Assembly (NCBI GenBank): GCA_945874585.1 | Contig: CAMCHB010000005.1 | Span: forward strand, 1-22,911 | DNA length: 22,911 bases | Direction: 5' to 3' | Origin: an uncultured Clostridium sp. | GTDB lineage: Bacteria > Bacillota > Clostridia > TANB77 > CAG-508 | In this document: positions 14,385 through 21,398 of the stretch, piece after piece | How positions within the stretch are numbered: the first letter of the stretch is position 1 | Layout of the letters: each line of letters opens with the position of its first letter | The notes under the pieces: model-generated | What the model was told of the DNA's origin: nothing | Database searches by the model: none | What the model saw: only the letters and a program-made list of their open reading frames with translations | Translations under genes and position numbers: made by a program

Positions 14385-14606
14385 ATTATAAAAATCGATA
14401 GACGTTTGATGGAGACTATATTAAATTTCTTTTTTCGAGAGAGTTTATGGTTGGTGGAAATAAACAAAAAGGATTTAAGAATCTACTCCGGAGTTTTTAG
14501 TGAAAGCTAAACCGCTGGTATTGGTTATCATACCATAGAGTATAATAAAAGGTGGTACCACGTAAAAAGCGTCCTTTGTCATTTGGCAAAAGACGCTTTT
14601 TGTTTT
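14385..14606 (+). promoter_or_regulatory. T-box riboswitch leader of serS
   Basis: The leader carries stem I elements (GAGAGAG, GGTTGGTGGAAA), a candidate specifier TCT at 14482-14484 in GAATCTACTCCGGAG, and a near-consensus T-box AGGTGGTACCACG (14550-14562). A strong terminator follows. Uncharged tRNA-Ser would stabilise the antiterminator and allow serS transcription. The specifier lies at the position equivalent to ACT in the neighbouring thrS leader, which supports both assignments. The bulge reads UGGU here and UGGA in thrS, as expected for different tRNA discriminator bases. Confidence 0.93.
14564..14606 (+). terminator. Regulated terminator of the serS T-box
   Basis: AAAAAGCGTC (14564-14573) pairs perfectly with GACGCTTTTT (14592-14601). 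The stem is extended by CTTTG/CAAAAG and followed by TGTTTT. It overlaps the 3' part of the antiterminator region. Confidence 0.88.
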
Positions 14607-14640
14607 ACCTCCCACCTATCGATTGGAAAGGATGAAGTAT

Positions 14641-15924
14641 ATGTTAGATATTAAATTTGTTAGAGAAAATCCTAAATTGGTAAAGGAAAATATTCGAAAG
14701 AAATTTCAAGATCAAAAATTACCTCTTGTTGATGAAGTCATCTCTTTAGATGCTAAATACAGAGAAGTAAAAAGCAATGGAGATAATTTAAGAGCAGAAA
14801 GGAAAAAAATTAGCAATGAAATTGGATCTCTTATGAAAGCTGGAAAAAAAGAGGAAGCCAATGTTGTGAAAGAAAAAGTAAATCAAATCAATGCCACATT
14901 AAGTGAGAATGAAAAACAAGAAACTTATTATGCAGATGAAATCAAAAAAAGAATGATGCGCATTCCCAATATGATGGATCCTTCTGTCCCAATTGGAGAA
15001 GATGATTCTAAAAATGTAGAAGTCAAACGATATGGAGAGCCAAAAGTACCAGATTATGAAATTCCTTTCCATGGCGAAATATTAGAAGCACTTGGTGGTA
15101 TTGACTTAGATTCTGCTCACCGTGTAGCTGGTAATGGATTTTATTATTTAATTGGAGATATTGCTCGTTTACATTCAGCTGCCCTTACTTATGCTAGAGA
15201 TTTTATGATCAATAAAGGTTTTACTTATTGCATTCCCCCTTATATGATTCGTTCTAGTGTTGTAACCGGCGTTATGAGTTTTGAAGAAATGGATGCTATG
15301 ATGTATAAAATTGAAGGCGAAGATTTGTATTTAATTGGAACCAGTGAACATTCTATGATTGGTAAATTTAAAGACCAAATTCTAAAAGAAGAAGATTTAC
15401 CTTATACGCTTACTTCTTATTCTCCTTGCTTCCGAAAAGAAAAAGGATCTCATGGCTTAGAAGAACGTGGTATCTATCGTATTCACCAATTTGAAAAACA
15501 AGAAATGATTGTGGTATGCAAACCAGAGGATAGTTACAAATGGTATGATAAAATGTGGGGTTATACGGTAGAATTGTTTAGAAGCATGAATATTCCAGTT
15601 CGTACTCTTGAATGTTGTAGTGGTGACTTAGCTGACTTAAAGGCTAAGAGTGTTGATGTTGAAGCTTGGAGTCCAAGACGTAAAGCTTATTTTGAAGTTG
15701 GTAGCTGTTCTAATTTGACAGATGCACAAGCTAGAAGATTGGGCATTCGTATCAAAGGAAAAGAAGGAAATTACTATGCTCACACTTTAAACAATACCGT
15801 TATTGCACCACCTCGTATGTTAATTGCTATCTTAGAAAATAATTACCAACCAGATGGTAGTGTTATTGTTCCAGAAGTCTTACGTCCATATATGGGTGGA
15901 CTTGAAAAAATAGAAAAGAAATAG
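14641..15924 (+). CDS. serS: Seryl-tRNA synthetase
   Basis: The protein has 427 residues. It charges tRNA-Ser and tRNA-Sec. The N-terminal MLDIKFVRENPKLVKENI leads into the long antiparallel coiled-coil arm that grips tRNA-Ser (about residues 1-110). A class II catalytic core follows: TSEHSM, motif 2 region FRKEKGSHGLEERGIYRIHQ, and motif 3 region APPRMLIAILEN. The usual bacterial forms of motifs 2 and 3 contain AGS and GRTLVAILEN, so this belongs to a divergent SerRS subgroup that I recall from Clostridia. The ATG at 14641 is chosen because GGAAAGGA is eight bases upstream and it gives the normal N-terminus; TTG/ATG codons further up are less suitable. It is controlled by the T-box upstream and followed six bases later by ysxC. 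Confidence 0.96.
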   Translation: MLDIKFVRENPKLVKENIRKKFQDQKLPLVDEVISLDAKYREVKSNGDNLRAERKKISNEIGSLMKAGKKEEANVVKEKVNQINATLSENEKQETYYADEIKKRMMRIPNMMDPSVPIGEDDSKNVEVKRYGEPKVPDYEIPFHGEILEALGGIDLDSAHRVAGNGFYYLIGDIARLHSAALTYARDFMINKGFTYCIPPYMIRSSVVTGVMSFEEMDAMMYKIEGEDLYLIGTSEHSMIGKFKDQILKEEDLPYTLTSYSPCFRKEKGSHGLEERGIYRIHQFEKQEMIVVCKPEDSYKWYDKMWGYTVELFRSMNIPVRTLECCSGDLADLKAKSVDVEAWSPRRKAYFEVGSCSNLTDAQARRLGIRIKGKEGNYYAHTLNNTVIAPPRMLIAILENNYQPDGSVIVPEVLRPYMGGLEKIEKK

Positions 15925-15933
15925 GAGAAAATG

Positions 15934-16521
15934 ATGAATATAAAAAATCCAAAATTTGAAATTTCAGCTACGAATCCTAAACAATATCCTCAAAATGGTT
16001 TACCAGAAATTGTTTTAGTGGGAAAATCTAATGTGGGAAAATCTTCTTTTATTAACACCTTAGTTAATCGAAAGAATTTAGCTAGGACAAGTAGCCAACC
16101 AGGCAAAACCAGATTGATCAATTTTTACAACATCGATCAACAATTTTATTTGGTTGATCTTCCTGGATATGGTTTTAGTAAAATGTCCAAAACACAGCAA
16201 GCCCAAGTTGGTCAGTTTATTGAAGAATATTTGGTCAAGAGCAATTCCATCAAGTTAGTTCTCTTTTTGGTTGACATTCGTCATGATCCAACAGCTAATG
16301 ATCAAGTTATGTATCAGTACTGTGTTCAAAACAATTTGCCTTTTATTGTTATTTGCAATAAAGCAGATAAAATTGCTCCAACCAAGGTCCAAGCTAGGGT
16401 CGATGAAATTCAGATGAAACTAAATCCACTCAAAGATATTGCCTTCTATCCTTTTTCCTCTGAAAGGAAAATTTATACGGATACCATTCTACAAGTAATG
16501 GAAAATAAACTATTGTCATAA
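15934..16521 (+). CDS. ysxC: Ribosome biogenesis GTP-binding protein YsxC/EngB
   Basis: The protein has 195 residues, a TRAFAC GTPase needed for late assembly of the large ribosomal subunit. All G motifs are present: GKSNVGKSS (G1), the TSSQPGKT switch region (G2), DLPGYG (G3), NKAD (G4) and FSS (G5). Two adjacent ATGs (15931 and 15934) follow AGGAG; the second has the better spacing. Only nine bases separate it from the serS stop, so it is likely co-transcribed and thereby linked to the serS T-box. In many Bacillota this gene follows lon, so pairing with serS is a less common arrangement. A terminator follows. Confidence 0.95.
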   Translation: MNIKNPKFEISATNPKQYPQNGLPEIVLVGKSNVGKSSFINTLVNRKNLARTSSQPGKTRLINFYNIDQQFYLVDLPGYGFSKMSKTQQAQVGQFIEEYLVKSNSIKLVLFLVDIRHDPTANDQVMYQYCVQNNLPFIVICNKADKIAPTKVQARVDEIQMKLNPLKDIAFYPFSSERKIYTDTILQVMENKLLS

Positions 16522-16560
16522 AATACTGTTCTTTCTCATAAAATGGGATAAGAGCAATTT

Positions 16561-16614
16561 GAAAGAGTTTTTCTAATTGCCTACAAGCAAGCGAAAAACT
16601 CTCTTTCTTTTTTT
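16561..16614 (+). terminator. Terminator after ysxC
   Basis: GAAAGAGTTTTTC (16561-16573) pairs with GAAAAACTCTCTTTC (16593-16607) with a 2-nt bulge, followed by a run of seven T residues. Confidence 0.75.
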
Positions 16615-16669
16615 CATAAAACTCCCTCTTTTCTTGCCGGAAACTATTTTATTTTCTGTCAATTTATAG

Positions 16670-16675
16670 TATAAT
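16670..16675 (+). promoter_or_regulatory. Possible -10 box for the nfeD-SPFH pair
   Basis: A perfect TATAAT lies 52 bp before the NfeD-like start and after the ysxC terminator. No good -35 hexamer is visible at the proper distance, so this is tentative. Confidence 0.4.
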
Positions 16676-16727
16676 AGAAGTATAGAGAATATTTTTAGAC
16701 ATGTTTTTGTCGGTTAGGAGTTTCATT

Positions 16728-17189
16728 ATGCTTATGTGGCAATTATGGTTAATCATCGCTGGAATATTTCTAATTGCAGAAATTTTCACCGCTGGTTTTC
16801 TTATTTTCTGGGTTGGGATTGGCGCATTATTTGCAATGCTTGTCAGTTTCTTCACAGATAATTTATTGATACAAACCGCTGTGTTTGTATTCGCTTCAGC
16901 TGTCTTAATCCTATTAACAAGACCCTTTGTCAAAAAATACGTTGCAAAAGATCAAGATGATGTTGTAACAAATGCACAAGCCATTGTTGGAAAAACAGGT
17001 TTTGTAACACAAGACATCAGTAAAATTAAAGGCGCAGGTTTGGTTAAAATAGGAGAAGAAGTTTGGTCTGCTATTTCCCGTGATACAGAGGAAATAAAAA
17101 AAGGAACTGAAATTAAAGTTCTTGCTATTGATGGTGTTAAATTGATAGTAGAACCTATTTCTTCAACCGTTTCTTCTGAAACAAAATAA
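16728..17189 (+). CDS. NfeD-like membrane protein
   Basis: The protein has 153 residues. The N-terminal half contains three hydrophobic helices (about residues 4-25, 26-45 and 50-72). The C-terminal part (about 85-145, with AIVGKTGFVTQDI, GLVKIGEEVWSA and EIKVLAIDGVKLIVEP) is the NfeD OB-fold domain, facing the cytoplasm. It lacks the protease domain of long NfeD forms. The ATG at 16728 follows TTAGGAG with seven-base spacing; an ATG at 16701 has no ribosome binding site. The next gene encodes an SPFH protein, the classic partner of NfeD, and the two are thought to form membrane-microdomain assemblies. Co-transcription is likely given the 66-bp gap. Confidence 0.92.
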   Translation: MLMWQLWLIIAGIFLIAEIFTAGFLIFWVGIGALFAMLVSFFTDNLLIQTAVFVFASAVLILLTRPFVKKYVAKDQDDVVTNAQAIVGKTGFVTQDISKIKGAGLVKIGEEVWSAISRDTEEIKKGTEIKVLAIDGVKLIVEPISSTVSSETK

Positions 17190-17255
17190 GGCGCAAGTAA
17201 AAAACAAATATTGCTATTGTTAATGTAGCAAATTTATTTTGAAGGAGGATGTTTT

Positions 17256-18191
17256 ATGGTATTTTTAATTATACTATTGATTATCATTTTAGTTATTGCA
17301 TTCAAATCTATTAAAGTTGTAAGACAATCTGAAGTTTATATCATTGAGCGTTTAGGTAAATTTCATAAAATTGCAGATGCTGGTCTTACCATTATTATTC
17401 CATTCTTTGATCGTGTGCGTTCTGTTGTTAGTTTAAAACAACAAACAATGGATATCCCACCTCAAGGTGTAATTACCAAAGATAATGTTACTATTACAAT
17501 TGATACAGTTGTATTTTATCAAATAACAGATCCAGCAAAAGCTGTATACGAAATTCAATCATTGAAAAAAGGTATTGAGTACTTAGCCATTACAACCATT
17601 CGTGATATTGTTGGTAAAATGGACTTAGATGAAACCTTTAGTTCTCGTGATTCCATCAATCAAAAATTAAGAATTTTGCTAGATGAAGCAACTGATAAAT
17701 GGGGCTGCCGTGTAGATCGTGTAGAAATTAAAGACATTAACCCACCAGCTGATATCCGTGATGCAATGGAAAAACAAATGAACGCAGAGCGAAATAAAAG
17801 AGCTTTGATTCTTCAAGCAGAAGCTGAAAGACAATCAGCCATTACCATTGCTGAAGGTAAAAAAGAAGCTGCCATTTTGGAAGCAGAAGCTGATAAAGAA
17901 GCTAAAATTCGTAGAGCTGCCGGTGATGCTGCTGCTATCGAAAAAGTAGCTGTTGCGAAAGCCAAAGAAGTACAAATGGTTTACGATGCTATTAAGAAAT
18001 CAAATCCAGATGAGAAATTAGTTCAATTAAAATCTTTGGAAGCTTTAAAAGAAGTTGCCAAAGGTGATGCTAATAAAGTCTTTATTCCATTTGAAGCTAC
18101 CAGTGCTCTTAGTGGTTTAGGAGCTGCCAGCGAAATGTTTAAAGACAAAGATAAGGCAAAAAAAACAAAAGAAGCAAAAGAAACTAAATAA
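17256..18191 (+). CDS. SPFH/Band 7 (stomatin-like, slipin) membrane protein
   Basis: The protein has 311 residues. An N-terminal membrane anchor (residues 2-17) is followed by a Band 7/SPFH domain (about 18-180) with the typical RLGKFHKIADAGL, PPQGVITKDNVTI and KINPP-like segments (here DINPPADIRDAM). An alanine/glutamate-rich coiled coil (about 180-250) carries repeats of the AEAERQSAITIAEGKKEAAI kind and would drive oligomerisation. The C-terminus is lysine-rich (KDKAKKTKEAKETK). GAAGGAGG precedes the ATG. It pairs with the upstream NfeD-like gene. It resembles QmcA/slipin proteins implicated in membrane organisation and protease control, but its exact role is not known. Two hairpins follow. 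Confidence 0.94.
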   Translation: MVFLIILLIIILVIAFKSIKVVRQSEVYIIERLGKFHKIADAGLTIIIPFFDRVRSVVSLKQQTMDIPPQGVITKDNVTITIDTVVFYQITDPAKAVYEIQSLKKGIEYLAITTIRDIVGKMDLDETFSSRDSINQKLRILLDEATDKWGCRVDRVEIKDINPPADIRDAMEKQMNAERNKRALILQAEAERQSAITIAEGKKEAAILEAEADKEAKIRRAAGDAAAIEKVAVAKAKEVQMVYDAIKKSNPDEKLVQLKSLEALKEVAKGDANKVFIPFEATSALSGLGAASEMFKDKDKAKKTKEAKETK

Positions 18192-18204
18192 AAATTGGAA
18201 ATTG

Positions 18205-18230
18205 GGAGGTTTGATACCTCCTATTTTTTT
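18205..18230 (+). terminator. Terminator after the SPFH gene
   Basis: GGAGGT (18205-18210) pairs with ACCTCC (18216-18221) around TTGAT, followed by TATTTTTTT. Confidence 0.75.
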
Positions 18231-18236
18231 GCAAAC

Positions 18237-18266
18237 AAAAAGGAGATTCATTTGAATCTCCTTTTT
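18237..18266. terminator. Near-perfect palindromic bidirectional terminator
   Basis: AAAAAGGAGATTCA (18237-18250) and TGAATCTCCTTTTT (18253-18266) form a 14-bp perfect stem with T-rich ends on both strands. It lies between the convergent SPFH gene and the exported-protein gene and serves mainly the latter. Confidence 0.8.
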
Positions 18267-18272
18267 GAGGTG

Positions 18273-19076
18273 TTAATGATTTGTGCTATATGCATCAATC
18301 ATTTCATACAATTCATTAAACTTAGCTTGCATAACACGATTTCGATAATCTCTTCTCCATTCACGTGTTGTACTCCACGGATTTCTCTGATTATGCATTT
18401 CCTGTTTGTAGTCTGCATATACATCAAAACCCAATACTTGTTTCATAAACATGCTGGTTGGCACTTTACCTTTGGCATAATCTTTCCAGAATTTCATATC
18501 GGAAGAATCTGACCATTTACTAATAACCATAACATAGTACGGTTTCAGTTCAATGTGATAGCCTTGTTTGGTAGCTGCGTATTCAGCATATTTATCAGCC
18601 AATTCATCTACTTGATCTTCATCTGTGATATAACAGAAGTTATAATCATAGATTCTACCGTCTGCTTCATTCCGAAGAATAAAATAAACAGCTGGGAAAA
18701 CTTGCATATCCCATGCACAATCATCCGCTTCTCTTCTGTCACAATCCTGTACGGTATTGTACATCCGTTCCATCAGATCTTTGTGAGCTGTAATGCAAAC
18801 AACAGGATCGTTGGCTGGAAACATTTGAATCCATTCACCTTCGTGAGAAGATTCTGGTAAGTACAGATTAAAAGAATCGTTTTTAATTTTGGAACCTGGT
18901 GTCCAATAAACAACTCTTGGGCTGTTACTTGCCACTGTAACCATTGTTACTTCACTGATGTTGTATTGAATACGACCATCTTTTTTCGTATAAGCATACG
19001 AAGAAGCCATACCCAAAAGAAAAACTAAAGCTGTTAAAACCAAAATCGTGTTCCGTAATGTTCTTGTTGTCTTCAT
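18273..19076 (-). CDS. Unrecognised exported or membrane-anchored protein
   Basis: The protein has 267 residues. A basic N-terminus (MKTTRTLRN) and a hydrophobic segment (about residues 10-28, ILVLTALVFLLGMASS) indicate a signal peptide or signal anchor; there is no lipobox cysteine. The rest is soluble and rich in Asp, Tyr and Trp, with a Cys pair in DCDRREADDCAW (about residues 111-122) and a basic/aromatic region near the end (NPWSTTREWRRDYRNR). I recognise no family. AAGGAG precedes the ATG. It is a single gene with its own promoter and terminators on both sides. Two 60-base lines counted by eye are 40-42% G+C, possibly a little above the surrounding genes. Function cannot be assigned. 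Confidence 0.85.
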   Translation of the reverse strand: MKTTRTLRNTILVLTALVFLLGMASSYAYTKKDGRIQYNISEVTMVTVASNSPRVVYWTPGSKIKNDSFNLYLPESSHEGEWIQMFPANDPVVCITAHKDLMERMYNTVQDCDRREADDCAWDMQVFPAVYFILRNEADGRIYDYNFCYITDEDQVDELADKYAEYAATKQGYHIELKPYYVMVISKWSDSSDMKFWKDYAKGKVPTSMFMKQVLGFDVYADYKQEMHNQRNPWSTTREWRRDYRNRVMQAKFNELYEMIDAYSTNH

Positions 19077-19120
19077 ATTAACACACTCCTTAAGTAAAGA
19101 AATATTATTTCCATATCTCT

Positions 19121-19150
19121 ATTATAGCACAAATTGCTAAAAAAGTCGAA
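19121..19150 (-). promoter_or_regulatory. Promoter of the exported-protein gene
   Basis: The minus strand reads TTCGAC, an 18-bp spacer, then TATAAT, about 45 bp before the start codon. The -35 match is moderate. Confidence 0.5.
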
Positions 19151-19191
19151 TATAGCCTCTTTCAATTTCCTTATTTTCCCTCTTGTCTTGT

Positions 19192-19230
19192 AAAAAAAGA
19201 AGCAGATGTTTTACATCTACTTCTTTTTTT
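19192..19230. terminator. Terminator after groEL
   Basis: AAAAAAAGAAG-C-AGATG pairs with CATCT-A-CTTCTTTTTTT around TTTTA. A-tracts and T-tracts on both sides allow it to work in either direction; groEL ends eight bases away on the minus strand. Confidence 0.8.
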
Positions 19231-19237
19231 ATGGATT

Positions 19238-20875
19238 TTAATACATTCCTTGCATTCCAGCTGCTCCCATACCAGCATCATGGTTGCATCCTGCTTTTGG
19301 TTCTGGTTTTGTTGTAACAACACTTTCTGTTGTTAATACCATAGAAGCAACACTTGCTGCGTTTTGTAAAGCAGAACGTGTTACTTTCGTAGGGTCTACA
19401 ATACCAGCTTTTTTCATATCAACATATTCTTCATTTAGAGCATCAAATCCAACGCCAACAGGGCTTGCTTTTACCTTGTCTAAGATGACAGATCCTTCAA
19501 GTCCAGCATTGGTTGCAATTTGTTTTACTGGTTCTTCTAAGGCTTTTAAAATAATTTTAACACCTAATTTTTCATCTTCTTTAACTGTATTCAATAATTT
19601 TTCAACTCTTGGAATGATATTAACATAAGCTGTTCCACCACCAGCTACTATACCTTCTTCAACAGCGGCTTTTGTAGCAGATAATGCATCTTCAATTCTT
19701 AATTTACGATCTTTCATTTCGACTTCTGTTGCAGCTCCAACACCGATTACAGCAACACCACCAGCAATTTTAGCTAATCTTTCTTGTAAGTTTTCTTTGT
19801 CATATGAGCTTGTTGTTTCTTCGATTTGTTTTCTAATTTGAGCAACTCTTGCAGCAATTTCATCCTTTTTGCCTGCACCATCTACAATAATTGTATTTTC
19901 TTTTTGTACTTTAATTTGTTTTGCTCTTCCTAATTGATTGATTTGAACATCTTTCAATTCCATACCTAAGTCGCTTGCTATTACTTCGCCACCAGTTAAG
20001 ATTGCAATATCTTCTAGCATTTCTTTTCTTCTATCACCATATCCAGGAGCTTTAACAGCTACAACATTTAGTACACCTCTTAATTTGTTCAAAATTAAAG
20101 TAGATAATGCTTCTCCTTCAATGTCATCTGCAATAATAACAAGTTTTCCAGATTGTTGCATCAAGCTTTCAAGCAATGGTAAAATCTCTTGAATATTACT
20201 AATTTTCTTATCTGTGATTAAGATATATGGATTGTCTACAATTGCTTCCATTTTTTCTGTATCTGTTACCATGTATGGAGAAATGTAGCCTTTGTTAAAT
20301 TGCATACCTTCTACAACATTTAATTCTGTATTAGCTGTTTTAGATTCTTCAATTGTGATAACACCATCTTTTGAAACTTTTTCCATAGCTTCTGCAATTA
20401 AAGAACCAACTTCTGTATTGTTTGCAGAAATACTTGCTACTCTGGCAATATCTTCTTTTCCTGATATTTGTGAACTAATATCTTTTAATCCTTCTACAGC
20501 CTCATGAACAGCTTTGTCCATACCTCTTTTGATAGCCATTGGATCTCCACCAGCAGCTACATTTTTTACACCTTCACGAATCAATGTTTGAGCAAGCAAA
20601 GTAGCGGTTGTTGTACCATCTCCTGCTACGTCATTTGTTTTTGTTGAAACTTCTTTTACTAATCTAGCTCCTACATTCTCGTATGGATCTTCTAATTCAA
20701 TTTCTTTTGCAATGGTTACACCATCATTTGTAATAAGAGGTGCTCCAAAGCTTTTATCCAATACAACATTTCTTCCTTTTGGGCCAATTGTTACCTTTAC
20801 AGTATCTGCTAATTTATTAACGCCCTCTAAAATAGACTTTCTTGCCTCTTCACCAAATTTAATATCTTTTGCCAT
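19238..20875 (-). CDS. groL: Chaperonin GroEL (Hsp60)
   Basis: The protein has 545 residues. It is the large chaperonin subunit that folds proteins in an ATP-driven double ring capped by GroES. ATP-site motifs are present: TIGPKGRNVVLDKSFG, NDGVTIAKEIELEDPYENVGA and DVAGDGTTTATLLAQ with D86 in GDGTTT. AGGAGG precedes the ATG. It lies 32 bp downstream of groES in a two-gene operon under the CIRCE element. The C-terminal tail, KAGCNHDAGMGAAGMQGMY, keeps the GMY end but includes Cys and His and only short Gly-Met repeats, rather than the usual GGM-rich tail. Confidence 0.98.
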   Translation of the reverse strand: MAKDIKFGEEARKSILEGVNKLADTVKVTIGPKGRNVVLDKSFGAPLITNDGVTIAKEIELEDPYENVGARLVKEVSTKTNDVAGDGTTTATLLAQTLIREGVKNVAAGGDPMAIKRGMDKAVHEAVEGLKDISSQISGKEDIARVASISANNTEVGSLIAEAMEKVSKDGVITIEESKTANTELNVVEGMQFNKGYISPYMVTDTEKMEAIVDNPYILITDKKISNIQEILPLLESLMQQSGKLVIIADDIEGEALSTLILNKLRGVLNVVAVKAPGYGDRRKEMLEDIAILTGGEVIASDLGMELKDVQINQLGRAKQIKVQKENTIIVDGAGKKDEIAARVAQIRKQIEETTSSYDKENLQERLAKIAGGVAVIGVGAATEVEMKDRKLRIEDALSATKAAVEEGIVAGGGTAYVNIIPRVEKLLNTVKEDEKLGVKIILKALEEPVKQIATNAGLEGSVILDKVKASPVGVGFDALNEEYVDMKKAGIVDPTKVTRSALQNAASVASMVLTTESVVTTKPEPKAGCNHDAGMGAAGMQGMY

Positions 20876-20907
20876 AATATAACCTCCTAAAATTTATTTT
20901 AACACTT

Positions 20908-21189
20908 TTACTCTACTACTGCTAATATATCACTTTGTCTTACAATAATGTACTCTTGTCCCTCGTATTTAACCTCTGTTCCAGCATATTTGTTAACAAT
21001 AATATGCTCACCTTTTTGAATATTCATTTTTACTTCTTTTCCATCTACCATTCCACCAGGTCCTACTGCAATAACTTCTGCAATTTGAGGTTTTTCCTTT
21101 GCTCCAGCAGATAATATAATACCACTTTTAGTGGTTTCTTCACTTTCTATCATTTTGATCAATACACGATCAGCTAATGGTTTAATCAT
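20908..21189 (-). CDS. groS: Co-chaperonin GroES (Hsp10)
   Basis: The protein has 93 residues and forms the heptameric lid of GroEL. The N-terminus MIKPLADRVLIKMIESEETTKSGI is typical, and the mobile loop (about residues 16-32) and the EVIAVGPG segment are present. The ATG at 21189 is preceded by AAAGGAGG; an upstream in-frame start at 21216 would run into the CIRCE operator and is rejected. It is the first gene of groES-groEL. HrcA-type repression through the CIRCE element at 21210-21236 is expected, with induction on heat shock or protein misfolding. Confidence 0.97.
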   Translation of the reverse strand: MIKPLADRVLIKMIESEETTKSGIILSAGAKEKPQIAEVIAVGPGGMVDGKEVKMNIQKGEHIIVNKYAGTEVKYEGQEYIIVRQSDILAVVE

Positions 21190-21209
21190 AATTATTCCTC
21201 CTTTAATTA

Positions 21210-21236
21210 TTAGCACTCTTTTTCTTTGACTGCTAA
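21210..21236 (-). promoter_or_regulatory. CIRCE operator of groESL, one mismatch
   Basis: On the minus strand, TTAGCAGTC, a 9-bp spacer and GAGTGCTAA match the CIRCE consensus TTAGCACTC-N9-GAGTGCTAA except for one base in the first arm. It lies between the promoter and the groES ribosome binding site, the usual place for HrcA repression. The hrcA gene is not in this window. Confidence 0.92.
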
Positions 21237-21237
21237 T

Positions 21238-21266
21238 AATTTATACCTTATTCATTAAAAAGTCAA
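21238..21266 (-). promoter_or_regulatory. groESL promoter
   Basis: The minus strand has TTGACT (21266-21261), followed by overlapping -10 candidates: TATAAA at 15-bp spacing or TAAATT at 17-bp spacing. It immediately precedes the CIRCE element. Confidence 0.65.
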
Positions 21267-21353
21267 TACTATTTTTAGAATTTTCACAATATTTTCACAT
21301 TTAATCTTTTGGACAACATTGTACAATCTTATCATATATATGCTTTTGGGTAT

Positions 21354-21385
21354 AAAAAAAGAACGATAATTTAAAAATTACCGTC
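21354..21385 (-). terminator. Terminator of the rpoA-rplQ operon
   Basis: On the minus strand, GACGGTAATT pairs with AATTATCGTTC (one G-U wobble), followed by a run of seven T residues. It lies 14 bp beyond the rplQ stop codon, marking the end of the ribosomal-protein operon. Confidence 0.78.
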
Positions 21386-21398
21386 TTTTTCATTCAAA

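Noticed and set aside
17209..17231. Small inverted repeat TTGCTA/TAGCAA between the NfeD-like and SPFH genes
   Set aside because: The stem is 6 bp with a long loop and no T-run. It is unlikely to terminate transcription within the two-gene unit.
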